Source: Quercus robur (lineage: Eukaryota; Streptophyta; Magnoliopsida; Fagales; Fagaceae). From it: DNA of 64,000 nt. Made by a program: the position numbers and the translations under genes. Location: contig NC_065543.1 in assembly GCF_932294415.1 (NCBI RefSeq), forward strand, positions 43,050,277-43,114,276, written 5' to 3'. The notes beneath the pieces were generated by a model. It was not told the DNA's origin, searched no databases, and saw nothing but the letters and a program-made list of their open reading frames with translations. Numbering within the stretch: the stretch's first letter is position 1; each line of letters begins with the position of its first letter. Positions 33,454-44,508 of the stretch are shown piece after piece.

Positions 33454-34593
33454 GGCTTTCTCGGTATAAGTGGAGCAATCATGGTCCAAGTTTACAACAT
33501 ATTCTGCGAGGGCAATCCGAGCAATTTCAATTTAATGCTTGCTCTATTGCCTACGTTCGTCTCTATTGTTCTTATGTTTTTTGTGAGAATATATGAAGCA
33601 AACATAGTTGATGACGTGAAGCAATTGAATGGTTTCCCTATTGTTGCTCTGATTATTGCTGGTTATCTCATGATTACACTAGTATTGAAAAATATTTTTA
33701 GTTTGCCATTATGGGCGCACATTATTATGTTTATATTTATGTTGCTTCTACTTGCATCACCACTTGGAATTGCAATCAAAGCCCAGATGGAGGACTCCAA
33801 GAGACTTTTGCAAATGTTTTCTAGTGAAAGTAATCATTCAAAGGAGAACCCAGCCAAGGACACTCTAGCATATCATGAATTACCCGATGGAGAAGGTCAA
33901 GTTAATGCTGCTTTAGATGACAAGATTCTTCCTTATGAAGAGAGCATGAATCTTTTGCAAGCCTTGCGTACCATTAACTTCTTCTTGTTGTTTTTGGCCA
34001 TGGTATGTGGAATGGGCTCGGGACTAGCTGTGATAAATAACTTCAGCCAAATAGGGAGATCTCTCAATTACACTGCTGAGGCGGTTGATAATTTGGTCAG
34101 TTTATGGAGTATATGGAATTTTGTTGGGCGTATTGGAGTTGGGTATTTATCTGATTATTTACTACACACAAGAGGCTGGACAAGGCCGTTGTTGATGTCT
34201 ATTTCTCTAGCAGCAATGACTACTGGCCACATTGTTTTTGCTTCTGGTTTGCCTGGAATATTATACATAGGTTCGATCCTAGTGGTCATTTGTTATGGTT
34301 CACTGTGGTCACTAATGCCCACGATCACTTCAGAGATATTTGGTGTTAGGCATATGGGTACTATTTTCAATGCTATTGGTTTAGCATGTCCTATTGGATC
34401 CTACATTTTCTCTGTGAGAGTTGTTGGGTACATTTATGACATGCAAGCAACTGGTGAAGATCATTCCTGCTTTGGTACTCACTGCTTTACGCTGTCTTTT
34501 CTAATCATGGCATCCCTAGCTCTCTTGGGGTGCCTTGCTGCTATTGCATTGTTCTTTCGTACTAGGCGATTCTATCAATTGGTTGTGATTTGA
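33454..34593 (+). pseudogene. NFD4-like gene B', exon 2 without exon 1
   Basis: This exon 2 is nearly identical to that of gene B: about six substitutions (Lys to Asn in CEGKPSN, Ile to Asn in NFILM, Ser to Leu in RLSQM, Glu to Ala in AEEVDN, Gly to Val in LVGIC among them) and a stop at AGA to TGA (34591-34593) that removes the last five residues. It begins at a good CCAG acceptor in phase 0. The intron sequence before it (30598-33453) is that of B, but the duplication started inside the intron, so no exon 1 or promoter of its own exists. It could be expressed only by read-through and splicing from D exon 1 (about 5.7 kb upstream, also phase 0), which would give a complete but chimeric transporter. 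No evidence for that is visible in DNA alone. Confidence 0.85.
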
Positions 34594-34970
34594 AGATTGA
34601 AGTACTGAAAACTGTTGTTTAAACAATGGTAACAAATGGGCCCTATTAACTCGGGCAATCATCTTTTTCACTCATTAGATATTATTATCTGGATAGTTAT
34701 AACTTGTTATTTTTATGTGATTTTTCCTATAATTATATAAACTTGTATCGCTCAAATAACAAATCCAATTCACAGAACCCTATATTGAAATGAAAACTAT
34801 TCAAACTTTTTCCAACCAAGCATATTGGTCACAATTAATCGTGACAATTGGAATAATTATTTTATACAGGATGTTGAATCAGTTGATTGTAAGACGGATT
34901 TGGACAAAACATCTTGAAGAGATTTCAATTTAGAAGTTAATATGACATATAAGGTACACTAGGTAACCCA

Positions 34971-34996
34971 AGAAGGTTAGGCATTCTTTAAAATGA
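34971..34996 (+). pseudogene. Orphan 3' tail of an A-type exon 2, copy 2
   Basis: Partner of 12988-13014 with one base fewer (GGTTAGGC for GGTTAAGGC). The join GTAACCC/AGAAGG is identical, so the recombination is older than the segmental duplication. Confidence 0.7.
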
Positions 34997-37900
34997 TGAG
35001 CAGTAAATATGAGAAGTTTGTGTAAAGGTAATATTAGCTGAGGCTATAACCTTTGTGATTAGTTCTGGGTGTTATATGATTGTTTATTTGTAATTGGGTG
35101 AATGATATCTCTGTTTTTTTAAAGGAAAAGGATAATTTAGGAAAGAGCCTTACTGATATTTATTATTAATAGTTTCAATTAATCATCATCATTTTTGGAA
35201 TCGTGCTCAGTGTGAAAGTGGTCAAATTCCTATACCTACTAAATGATGGTTTATTTTTTGAGATGACTAAATGATGGTTTATGACAAAGCTATTCTTTTC
35301 TTTTATTATAATTTTTTTTGACATAAAGTAAGCTCTCAACATAAAAAAATACCAACAATCTCCGAAATTCTATAGAAAATCGTGTCAGACAAGAAGTTAG
35401 TCTAAAATTGCAACATATGCATACGGATTCATGGAAGTTCAATCTTTGGCTGTATCAACCATTAATTCCCATGTTATAGAACTATTAACTCTTTGATTAT
35501 CAGCCTATTTTAATATTTCAGACCAAAAGGGGAAAAGAAAAAGACTTGAAACTCTCAGCATCTACTATCTAGGATACCTAGAAAATTTAATTAAAAAGAG
35601 GAACAGCTTACAAGGAAATCTCATAAATACTCTGATTTAAAAAGGAGTGCATTTGTAGGTAACTATTGCTGTTTGAAATGCTTAATAAAGTAACAAAAAA
35701 TTTCTCTCTCTAAAGATAGGGCTACCCAGTAGGAAACCCTCCCTGTATCCAGAAATCCTTCAACCCAAGTTTGAAAAAAAAAAAAAAAAAATGGTTTTGA
35801 TCTCTGATCTTTGATACTATCTTAATATTTTAATAACTAAATATACCTTTCATTTCTTAGAAAACACACGAATATCACTTTCTATGAGGTTCAGAATTTA
35901 TGTTCCTTTATAACATAGCAGGGCATATCATAGTTTAGGGCAACAGAAACTGTTCCAACAAAACTGGAGGAGTTTCCTGCTTTATGGTAAGGTTGAATTA
36001 CATTTCTTGAGGCTTTGGAAATTGAAGTCTTCTCTCCATCAAGCCATCTGCCATCAAGGATTCAATGTAGTGTCATTGATACTTTACATTGTCACTATGT
36101 CTAACATATAGTATAAAGGATTTAAGGTTGAAACATTTGACGATTCAAATTAAATAGTAAAAATTTCAAAGAGCTTTCAGCGTCATATTATTTAAGAAAT
36201 AACTTTTAACTATGAAATGAATTATCTTCATTTCAAACAAAATAAATGCCAAATTCAGCTCCCAGTGAGAGAAAGGGGGAAGCATATGCCAACTCTGGTC
36301 ATAAAGAAGCAAATTTCGTTGGTGGACTTTTATTTAAAATTTGATCCATAATTTTTCAAAAATATCAAGGTCTCAAAGGTTGGAATTCATCAAGCACTTT
36401 TTATTTATTTACAACTCTGGTCATAAAGAAGAAAACTTGGTTGGTGGACTTTTAATTAATAAGATTTGATCCATAATTTTTCAAAAATATCAAAGTCTCA
36501 AGGGTTGGAATTCATCAAGCATTTTTTATTTGTTTATTTATAATGATTCATGTCCGTATTGATGTATTAGATAAGAGTTCTATATGATATTCAGATATTA
36601 TATGTTAACTTTTTTTTTAATAAAGAAAGAATCAGTGGCAAGTTGGCAAGACTCTTTGAGGACACCAATATGATTATAAGTTGATAACTTTGGTCCAAGA
36701 AAAATGCCACCAATAATAAAGATTGTCACTATCATGATCATCAACTACCTACTTAAATTTATGATTTTAAAAATCTTTGAGGACTTTTTATTATTTATTT
36801 TTTTCTTAAGAATAGTATAAGTTTGGACTATTATTAAAAAAATTATAACTTTGCCACAAATTCAATTAATGGCGCTCATAAATACGTACATTATATGCAA
36901 AGTGACAAATGGGATATGACCCCCTTCCATTGAATTTTTCAATTTGCTTGAATATTTATTTAGATGTATGATTGTATTTAAAGGAAAAAAAATGCACGTG
37001 TCTCATACCGGATAAAAATGGGAGGGAATTCACTTATTATTGGCGTGCACTGTCAACATTTTGTTCTCCCCCTCTCTAATCCCTCTCCTCTCCTCTTAAT
37101 CATTTAAATTTAGTTTATTATATATATTTTCTTTGATAATCATCATGTTTATGTAATTTGATAATTTCACAGTTGAAGTTTATGTTACTGTGCAGTAGAT
37201 GTTTACTCTATTGTGTTAATCCTTTTTTTTAATCACTGTGTTAATCCTTTTACTTGACATTACTGGACACTTTTCACTAGACTATGAGAAATATTCTAAT
37301 CTTGTTACTATTGCTGGCTGAAAATGGCTGAAAATGCTTGCTTAGCAATGATGGACATTTTCTTACTTTTACTGGACATATTCATTTAAGTTTATTGAAC
37401 CATTTGGATATTGCCAACTTAGCCATGCAGGACACATTTATTTGGATTTCATTGAATACATTTGATCACCATTGCTAGATGCCATTGTTCTAGCTTTATT
37501 AGAAACTTTACTTTCACTTCACTAAAATATTATCCTAGCTTTGCTGGATGAAAAATTAAGATTTTATTAAGCATGTTATTTTAATTTTGTCAAGCACACT
37601 GCTTTTGATCTGAATGTTTCTAAATGCATTAATATCATTTTGCTAGCACTTCTTGAGGCAAACTCATGTCATTTTTCACTTATTTTGACATGATTTACAT
37701 GCAGATCTAAATCAACACTAATATAAGTCACAACAAAGCAAACTCCAATGCTTTTAAAATATTTTGCAACTAATCTTAATGTTCTCAATGTTGTTACTGA
37801 ATGCTTTGGGTCATAATTATGAGAAAGTATACTTTATATCGAGTATATGTAACATCTCTCTCACAGCAAGTAAGTCTCGCATATCAGTGGGTTCACCTGC

Positions 37901-38107
37901 TGTGAGAGAGATGATATATATATAGGATATGAGGTATAATTTTTTCATAATTACACCATCATTTAATTTCACTTATTAATTACATCGCTTTATTGTTTAA
38001 AAAGAAGCACCGTACTTGCTAGCCAATTGGTCATCCATTGGCATGAGTTTCATACTTGACTATTCCTTAAACTTGATTCTAACTGTCGACCTATCAAAGA
38101 ATAACAG
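34997..38107. other. Intergenic DNA, copy 2
   Basis: Partner of 13015-17573. It contains the empty MULE site (about 35252-35265), the 122-bp tandem pair at 36291-36537 and the hairpin. No gene seen. Confidence 0.6.
37853..37913. other. Perfect 16-bp hairpin, copy 2
   Basis: CATCTCTCTCACAGCA (37853-37868) pairs perfectly with TGCTGTGAGAGAGATG (37898-37913) across a 29-nt loop. The copy-1 partner has a 3-base bulge. Confidence 0.65.
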
Positions 38108-38130
38108 GAGAGAGAGAGAGAGAGAGAGAG

Positions 38131-38341
38131 AAGTCCACTTGGTGGGGGCGATCCAAACCTTATTGAGGTGATATGGGCTTGTGCGGTGGGATTATTCCAA
38201 CGGCCTTTGGTGCCGTTGATGTGTTTCTTCCTGTTCTTGTTAACTCATTCAGTGACTTTCTTTACTTAACTATGGCCAATGTAATTATTGTTGCGCACGA
38301 CTTCCCTCAATTTGGTGGGACCATCATGAGCATAACGAAGC
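38131..38341 (+). pseudogene. Relic of an NFD4-like exon 1, copy 2
   Basis: Partner of 17597-17808 with a handful of substitutions (95 open codons from 38173). It lacks the first half of the exon and a donor site. Confidence 0.8.
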
Positions 38342-39804
38342 CACATCATTTTTCAAATAATTATAATTATAATAATAATAAAGGGGGTACATCAACATTT
38401 TTTTATACAAGGAACTTGCTTTCTAAGTTTGATAAGATTATTTCACTTTTTATTAACTAGATATCTTGAAACATCTCATGAACCGATGATGTGATGAATG
38501 GAGCATGAGACCTTTGGATTGATGGCATGTCCTTCAAGTCCATTGAGTCCACCATTCAATTGTTCCTATATGTACATTAGTTCTTGACCTTCTTGAATCG
38601 ATAATCAATTTTTTAATACATAAAATCATTAGCACCTCTAAAATTATTAAAATGTTATCATTTTCATATAAATTTCATTCGTTTTTTTTTTGTGTATTCT
38701 TTCTGTATGCTTCCATTAAAGTAGTTGCCATGTAGTGACCTAAAGTAACATTGTATTTAGGACACATAACAACACAATATGACAGAATTAGACCAAAAAA
38801 CCGTATTGAGTAGAAGTAAAAGTTATGAGATTAAAATGAATAAATCAGATGTTACAAGATTGAATTGACTTTGAGAAAAGTTAGATAGTGTAATTTGTAA
38901 GTATATGTTCAAAGCTTGTTAATAGAGAAATTAACAACCCTTGACAAGTCTCTTTAAGGAAGCAATCATGATAACTTGGTCCAAGTAAAACGCTAGCAAT
39001 AATTGAGATTATCACTATAATGAATCTGGGGGAGGAAGAGATACGCTTGGACCCCTAACTTGAGAATGCAGGGGGAGCCCATTAACTCCAAACATGGTCA
39101 AGCCCAAAGGAAACCCTATAGATACTCAAGCATCATTCTAATAAAGGTATACAAAATCATAAGCCTTTACTCTTATATTACGCAAAAAATCTAGCCATTG
39201 TCGTATGACTAAACCTTCATAGTACATCCGATCAACCCTACAAGTTGCGCTTTGTGTGGTAATCATTAAATAAGTTAGGTCCTATTGAACCAGTCAAGCA
39301 TCCTCGGACATTCTTCCCATTTGAGTACTCAACTCAACTGTGACTTCCTCTCTAAAAATTCATTTTCCCACAAATAAACTAGTTATAACAATTTCTTTTA
39401 GTTTCTAATATTAAATTTCTTTTGTTTAATTTTGTTGCGTGAGATTTTAGCTAGCTACAGAAAGCTTTGGCCCATCCCATTGCTAGCATTGGGTCTTTTT
39501 CTTATCTGACTTTTAGCCATAGGCCACCTACTTCACTTTCTATCCCAAACTGGTATGTGATGTGAGTGAGCGAGTCATTCAGATAGAATGACTCAGAGAT
39601 GAAAAAAAAAAGAATAGTAAATTATTAAATTGTTTACGATATTCAAAATATCTTCCATCGAGGACTCCAGGGCCCAGGTTCCTGTTGTTTTTCGAAGAAT
39701 CTAATCATGGACTTTCATTAAAGCCCAAAATGGTGAAACACGATCAGGGTTGTTGTATTAAACGAGTGAAACACTCAAACACAAGCTCATGCGCGCGTGC
39801 AATA
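38342..39804. other. Spacer and upstream region of C', with deletion junction
   Basis: Up to about 39105 it matches 17809-18574; from about 39106 it matches 21675 onward. The join CAAGCCCAAAGGAAACCC fuses 'caagcccaaa' of the left with 'caaaggaaaccc' of the right, so four bases (CAAA) are shared: a microhomology-type deletion of about 3.1 kb. No gene. Confidence 0.8.
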
Positions 39805-39820
39805 GTATAATATAATAAGA
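39805..39820 (+). promoter_or_regulatory. Likely TATA box of C'
   Basis: GTATAATATAATAAGA followed by ACTCTCC, identical to the block before gene C. Confidence 0.4.
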
Positions 39821-40330
39821 GCTACTCTCCAAGAACGAGAATTCAAAAACATAGGAAAGACTCTTTTCTTTTTTTTTTTTTTTAGACAAGAAAAAACATG
39901 TGGAGGCTTAGAATTAGCAGCAGCAAATGGATAGCCACGGTGGCAAGCATATGGATTCTGTGTAGCTGTGGCGCAGACACTTTCAGCATCTACTCCTCAG
40001 TTCTGAAATCAAGCCAAGGTTACGACCAATCAACGCTTGACACCGTGGCATTCTTCAAGGACTTTGGCAGCAACTCAGGGATCTTAGCTGGGCTTCTCTA
40101 CTCAGCCGTAACAGTTAATAATAACCCTTCCATCTGGAGTCGTGGTGGGCCATGGGTGGTACATGTGGCCGGTGCGATCCAGAATTTCCTTGGGTATTTT
40201 ATGATGTGGGCTTCTGTGGTGGGATTGATCCAACGGCCACCGGTGGCGTGGTGGGCCATGGGTGGTACATGTGGCCTAACCATGCTGCGGTTTTCTTTGC
40301 CACAGCCAATTTGGTTACCGGAGTCCGAAA

Positions 40331-40476
40331 CTTCCCTCAATCCAGTGGGACCATTGTGGGCATCTTAAAGGTAGGTGCTTCAATATTCTTTGGCTACTCC
40401 GTTCTTCCCTCAATCCAGTGGGACCATTGTGGGCATCTTAAAGGTAGGTGCTTCAATATTCTTTGGCCTCTCCCTT
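40331..40476 (+). repeat. 73-bp tandem duplication over the exon-1 donor of C'
   Basis: Two copies of 'cttccctcaatccagtggga' through 'ggtaggtgcttcaatattc', starting at 40331 and 40404. Both carry an intact AAAG/GTAGGT donor. Gene C has a single copy. Confidence 0.9.
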
Positions 40477-40602
40477 CTATTATTAATACTTGCCTTTCAC
40501 TATCTAGCTTTTAAAAGAAGAATGTTAGTTTCACAAGTTTCCTAATAGCTGGTTACGTGGGAAATTATGAGCCACAGAGATGTGGACTTTATGAACCCTC
40601 TA

Positions 40603-41170
40603 AATTTTTTTTTTTGGGGGGGAAAAATTGAAATTTTATTAATGAACGCCTATCAAATCGGCTTGTGCAACTGAAAGTAACTGTGGTGAAACATCTTCCA
40701 TTCACACTACAAAATCTAGAATGCTTTTTGCATGTTTAGCCAGACCATGCGCTACTTGATTACCTTCTCTCCTAGTGTGAGAGTAAGATAATTCCTCAAA
40801 ACTATTAGCTAAAGACTTGACATCATCTAACAACAGACCAAAAGGAGATAAACTGCTAGCGTCCTCCCTTAACGCTTTTATCACTGCTAATGAGTCACCC
40901 TCCAGGATAGCTCGTTTAATGCTGATATCTGAAGCGAAAGAAAGAGTAGCAGCTGCTGTCATGGTTTCTATCTCACACCCACTGTATGCCACTAGAATTT
41001 TCTTTGCACAGGACGCTAGAACCAAGCCTCCCTCGTTCCTTATAACCACGCCAATCCCAGACTTATTTTCATTCACAAACACCGCACCATCGAAGTTAAT
41101 TTTTACTAACTCGATCCACAGAGGGCGGTCTCCAACGTTTTTCTTCATCTCTAAATTTAGAGGTCACTAA
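40603..41170 (-). mobile_element. L1 LINE 3' end with RNase H domain, in intron of C'
   Basis: Partner of 23098-23700. The frame 41148-40702 (minus) reads INFDGAVF, ETMTAAATL, LEGDSLAVI and SYSHTRREGNQVAHGLAKH, keeping all RNase H acidic residues. Its first Asp context (NFDGAVF) is closer to the canonical form than that of copy 1. The A tract is the T-run at 40603-40613 on the plus strand. Confidence 0.8.
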
Positions 41171-41280
41171 ATTTTTTCTACTATTCATAATTCGTCACAT
41201 GACAAGATATGGTAAAAATTGTGAAACTTTTTGTGGCACTAAAATTTCTCTTTTAAAAAGTTATTATCTCCTTACACAAC

Positions 41281-41301
41281 AAAAAAAAAAAAAAAAAAAA
41301 A

Positions 41302-41330
<29 letters not shown>
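41281..41330. repeat. A-run followed by (AAT)n
   Basis: About 22 A then nine AAT units. The copy-1 site (23794-23812) has only four or five units. Confidence 0.85.
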
Positions 41331-41333
<3 letters not shown>

Positions 41334-41567
41334 AAAGCTATTTAGAAGGGTAAATTGTATTTGTGTCTCTTAGTTAGAAATAGTGCTTACTAGTCTTCAA
41401 AACTTTTAAAACATAACAGCATTAGCATATAAATTAACATTTCAATTTTTTTAAAATTAAAATGATAGTTCATCAAGCTCAACAAACTAGCACGTGAAAA
41501 TTTAACAAATAAATAGTAACTCAATACCTCTATTAAGTTATTGCTCGATCATAAAAAATACTAAATA

Positions 41568-41572
<5 letters not shown>

Positions 41573-41618
<46 letters not shown>
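41573..41618. repeat. (AT)n microsatellite in intron of C'
   Basis: About 22 AT units against about 14 at 24058-24087. Confidence 0.9.
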
Positions 41619-41620
<2 letters not shown>

Positions 41621-43156
41621 ATTTGGTTGTGGATTTTGGGATTACAAATTTGAATGAACAAACATGCATGTAGAAAGGAAATGGTATTTAATTGTAATAG
41701 TGATGTAGTACTGAGATGGATATAGATGTATGTGTAGAGCCTAATGTAAATGCCAATACTGGTTGCATTTATTCATAAATACCAAGAGTTTTATCTTAAT
41801 TGAAAAATATAATATAGTGCACCCAAGTAAGTAATTTTCATTAATTTAAATATGAATTGCTTTAGAAGCACAATTTTTATTACAATTTTAGTACGGTAAA
41901 TTGTGAGTAATTGTTTATTATTTTTACATATACTTACTATTTTTTTTTCTATACACTCACGGCCAATTACATCAAAATTTTGGATGAAAGGGCTTTCTCG
42001 GTATAAGTGGAGCAATTATGGTCCAAGCGTACAGCATATTCTGCAAGGGAAAGCCGAGCACTCTCATTCTCATGCTTGCTCTATTGCCTACATTCGTCTC
42101 TATTGTGCTTATGTCTTTTGTGAGAATCTATGAAGCAAATACAGTTGATGATGTGAGGCGATTGAATGGTTTCCCTATAGTTGCTCTGATCATTGCTGGT
42201 TATCTCATGATCATACTAATTTTGGAAAATATTTTTAGTTTGCCATTATGGGCGCACATTATTACGTTTATCTTTATGTTGCTTCTACTTGCATCACCAC
42301 TTGGAATTGCAATCAAAGCCCAGAGGGAGGACTCCATGAGATTTTCACCAATGTTTTCTAGTGAAAGTAATCATTCAAAGGAGAACCAAGCTAAGGATAG
42401 TCTAGAATATCACGAACTGCCTGATGGAGAAGGTCAAGTTCATGATGCTTTAGATGACAAAATTCTGCCTTATGAAGATCAGGGCATGAATCTTTTGCAA
42501 GCCTTGCGTACCATAAACTTCTGGTTGTTGTTTATAGCCATGGTATGTGGAATGGGCTCTGGGGTAGCTGTAGTAAAAACCTCAGCCAAATAGGGAAATC
42601 TCTCAATTACACTGCTGTGGAGGTGAATAATTTGGTCACTTTATGGAGTATATGTAATTTTGTTGGGCGTATTGGAGTTGGGTATTTATCAGATTATTTG
42701 CTACACACAAGAGGTTGGACAAGGCCATTGTTGATGGCTATTTCTCTAGCAGCAATGACTACTAGCCACATTGTTTTTGCTTCCAATTTTCCTGGAATTT
42801 TATACATAGTTTCGATCCTAGTGAGTCTTTGTTATGGTTCACTGTGGTCACTAATGCCCACGATTACTTCGGAGATATTTGGTGTTAGGCACTTGGGTAC
42901 TATTTTCAATGCTATTGGTTTAGCCTGTCCAGTTGGATCTTATATTTTCTCGTTGAGAGTTATTGGGTACATTTATGACACGCAAGCTGCTGGTGAAGAT
43001 CATTCCTGCTTTGGTACTCACTGCTTTCTGCTATCTTTTCTAATCATGGCCTTTCTGGCTCTCTTGGGGTGTCTTGCTGCTATTGCATTGTTCTTTCGTA
43101 CCAGGCAGTTCTATCAGTTGGTTGTGATTAGAAGATTAAAGCATTATTTAAGATAA

Positions 43157-43995
43157 TGAGAAGAAATATATCAAATTTGTGTACAGAGAAAAGCTAATAA
43201 CTTAGGCATTCATCGTTTTTGCTCCTTAGCATGTTATCTGGATACTTATATGGTTGAAGGGGTATGTGTGTTTTGTTTTGGTTTGGTTTGGTTTGATTTT
43301 TTTTTTCCCTAAGGTCTCAGTTGATTTCAGCAATCTTATTATTTTTATGTGATTTTTCCTATTATAATATTAATTTTTTATCTCATAAATAATAAATCTA
43401 ACTCATAACACCCTATATTGGAATGCAAACTATTCAAACTATGTGTGACCCATTTGGACAAAATATTTTTTTGAAACTATTTGGACAAAATATTGTGGGA
43501 AGACTTCAACTAAGAAGTTAATATGATACATATAAGGTACATCATGTAACCCAAAACTTTAAGCATGTGGATTTGGGCAATTATGTTATATTAATAATTC
43601 TTCAATTTCTTTACTTTTTTTGTGTGAAATTTTTATTTACATGTGTATACCCAACAATCCTTCTTTTATGCATGAGTCATTGTGTCTTTGTGGACATAAA
43701 ATAGGCATGTGCATCTAACCTATCAACCTGAAGGCCAACAAAGCAACCCAACCCAATGTCTCTAGTTGGTTTTCGTAGGTTGAAATTTTGTTGAGAGTCT
43801 TGAGTTGAATTGGGTTTGGGTTGATAGTTTTTAACTCATGTGTACCCAATAATACCTCATTTATGTGTAAGACATTGCCTCTTTGTAGGCCACAAACAGG
43901 TGTGCGTGCATCCAACCTATTGTCTTGACAAAGCAACTTAATTAACCCAATATTACAAGTTGGTTTTTGTGGGTTGGTGAGTTGCATTAGAATTT
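43157..43995. other. 3' flank of C'
   Basis: Partner of 25625-26455, including the diverged 190-bp direct repeat. The flank then jumps to exon-relic sequence: about 570 bp present in copy 1 (26456-27017) are missing here. No gene. Confidence 0.6.
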
Positions 43996-44186
43996 TATTT
44001 GGGTATTTTATGATGTGGACTTGTGTGGGGGGATTGATCCAACGACAACCGATGGCGTTGATGTGTTGGTTTGTATTCTTTTCTAACCATGCTACTGTTT
44101 TCTTTGCCACAGCCAATTTGGTTACTGTCCAAAACTTTCCTCAAATCAAGTAGGACCATTATGGGCATCTTTAAGGTAGGTGCTTC
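43996..44186 (+). pseudogene. Relic of a further NFD4-like exon 1 (E'), 3' half
   Basis: 'tttgggtattttatgatgtgg', then LIQRQPMALMCWFVFFSNHATVFFAT-like codons and a decayed GTIMGIFK end with a still good AAG/GTAGGT donor at 44175-44180. The following intron start matches that of C ('gcttcgatattctttggg'). The front half of the exon is missing. Copy 1 (26942) keeps the front and has lost this back half. Confidence 0.78.
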
Positions 44187-44508
44187 GATATTCTTTGGGT
44201 ACTGTCTTCTATTATTACTTGCCTTTCACTATCTAGCTTTTCAAAAGGTAATTATCTTCAAAAAATATAAAAAAGGAAAAGCATTTTAGAGGAGTAAATT
44301 GTATTTTTATCTCTTAGAAATAGTCGTTACTAGTCTTTCAAAACTTTTTAAAACATAACAGCATTAGTATCTGAAGTTGAATTCCCTTTGATAATAGAAT
44401 ATAATCATCAGTAAGTTGAATTCTATCCTATCTTAAAAGAAAAAAAACACAATTAATAATAGCCTTAGAGTTAAAGGCAAGAAAAAACCATAGAAAAAAG
44501 TTGCAGGG
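44187..44508 (+). other. Intron relic and upstream region of D'
   Basis: Starts as the intron of relic E', then matches 27088-27263 before gene D. No clear TATA box in either; 'agccttagagttaaaggcaag' is shared near the start codon. Confidence 0.5.

Larger units (their letters stand above)
39898..43156 (+). pseudogene. NFD4-like gene C', broken in both exons
   Basis: Exon 1 is 39898-40370, intron 40371-41990, exon 2 41991-43156. It keeps the CAA (Gln) that is a stop in gene C, so the first 117 codons are sound. At 40248-40275 about 26 bp of the RPPVALMCLFIFLP region are replaced by 28 bp copied from about 100 bp upstream ('tggtgggccatgggtggtac'), shifting the frame by two. The end of exon 1 with its donor is duplicated (73-bp unit, 40331 and 40404), giving two donors, at 40371 and 40444. 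Exon 2 has lost one base near 42575 (GTAAAAACC for GTAAATAACC), so it reads as two overlapping frames, 42018-42593 and 42545-43156. Otherwise exon 2 equals that of C. The intron contains the same antisense LINE end. None of these lesions is shared with C. Confidence 0.88.

Noticed and set aside
37853-37913. Calling the hairpin a microRNA gene
   Set aside because: The stem is only 16 bp and there is no expression evidence; kept only as an observation.
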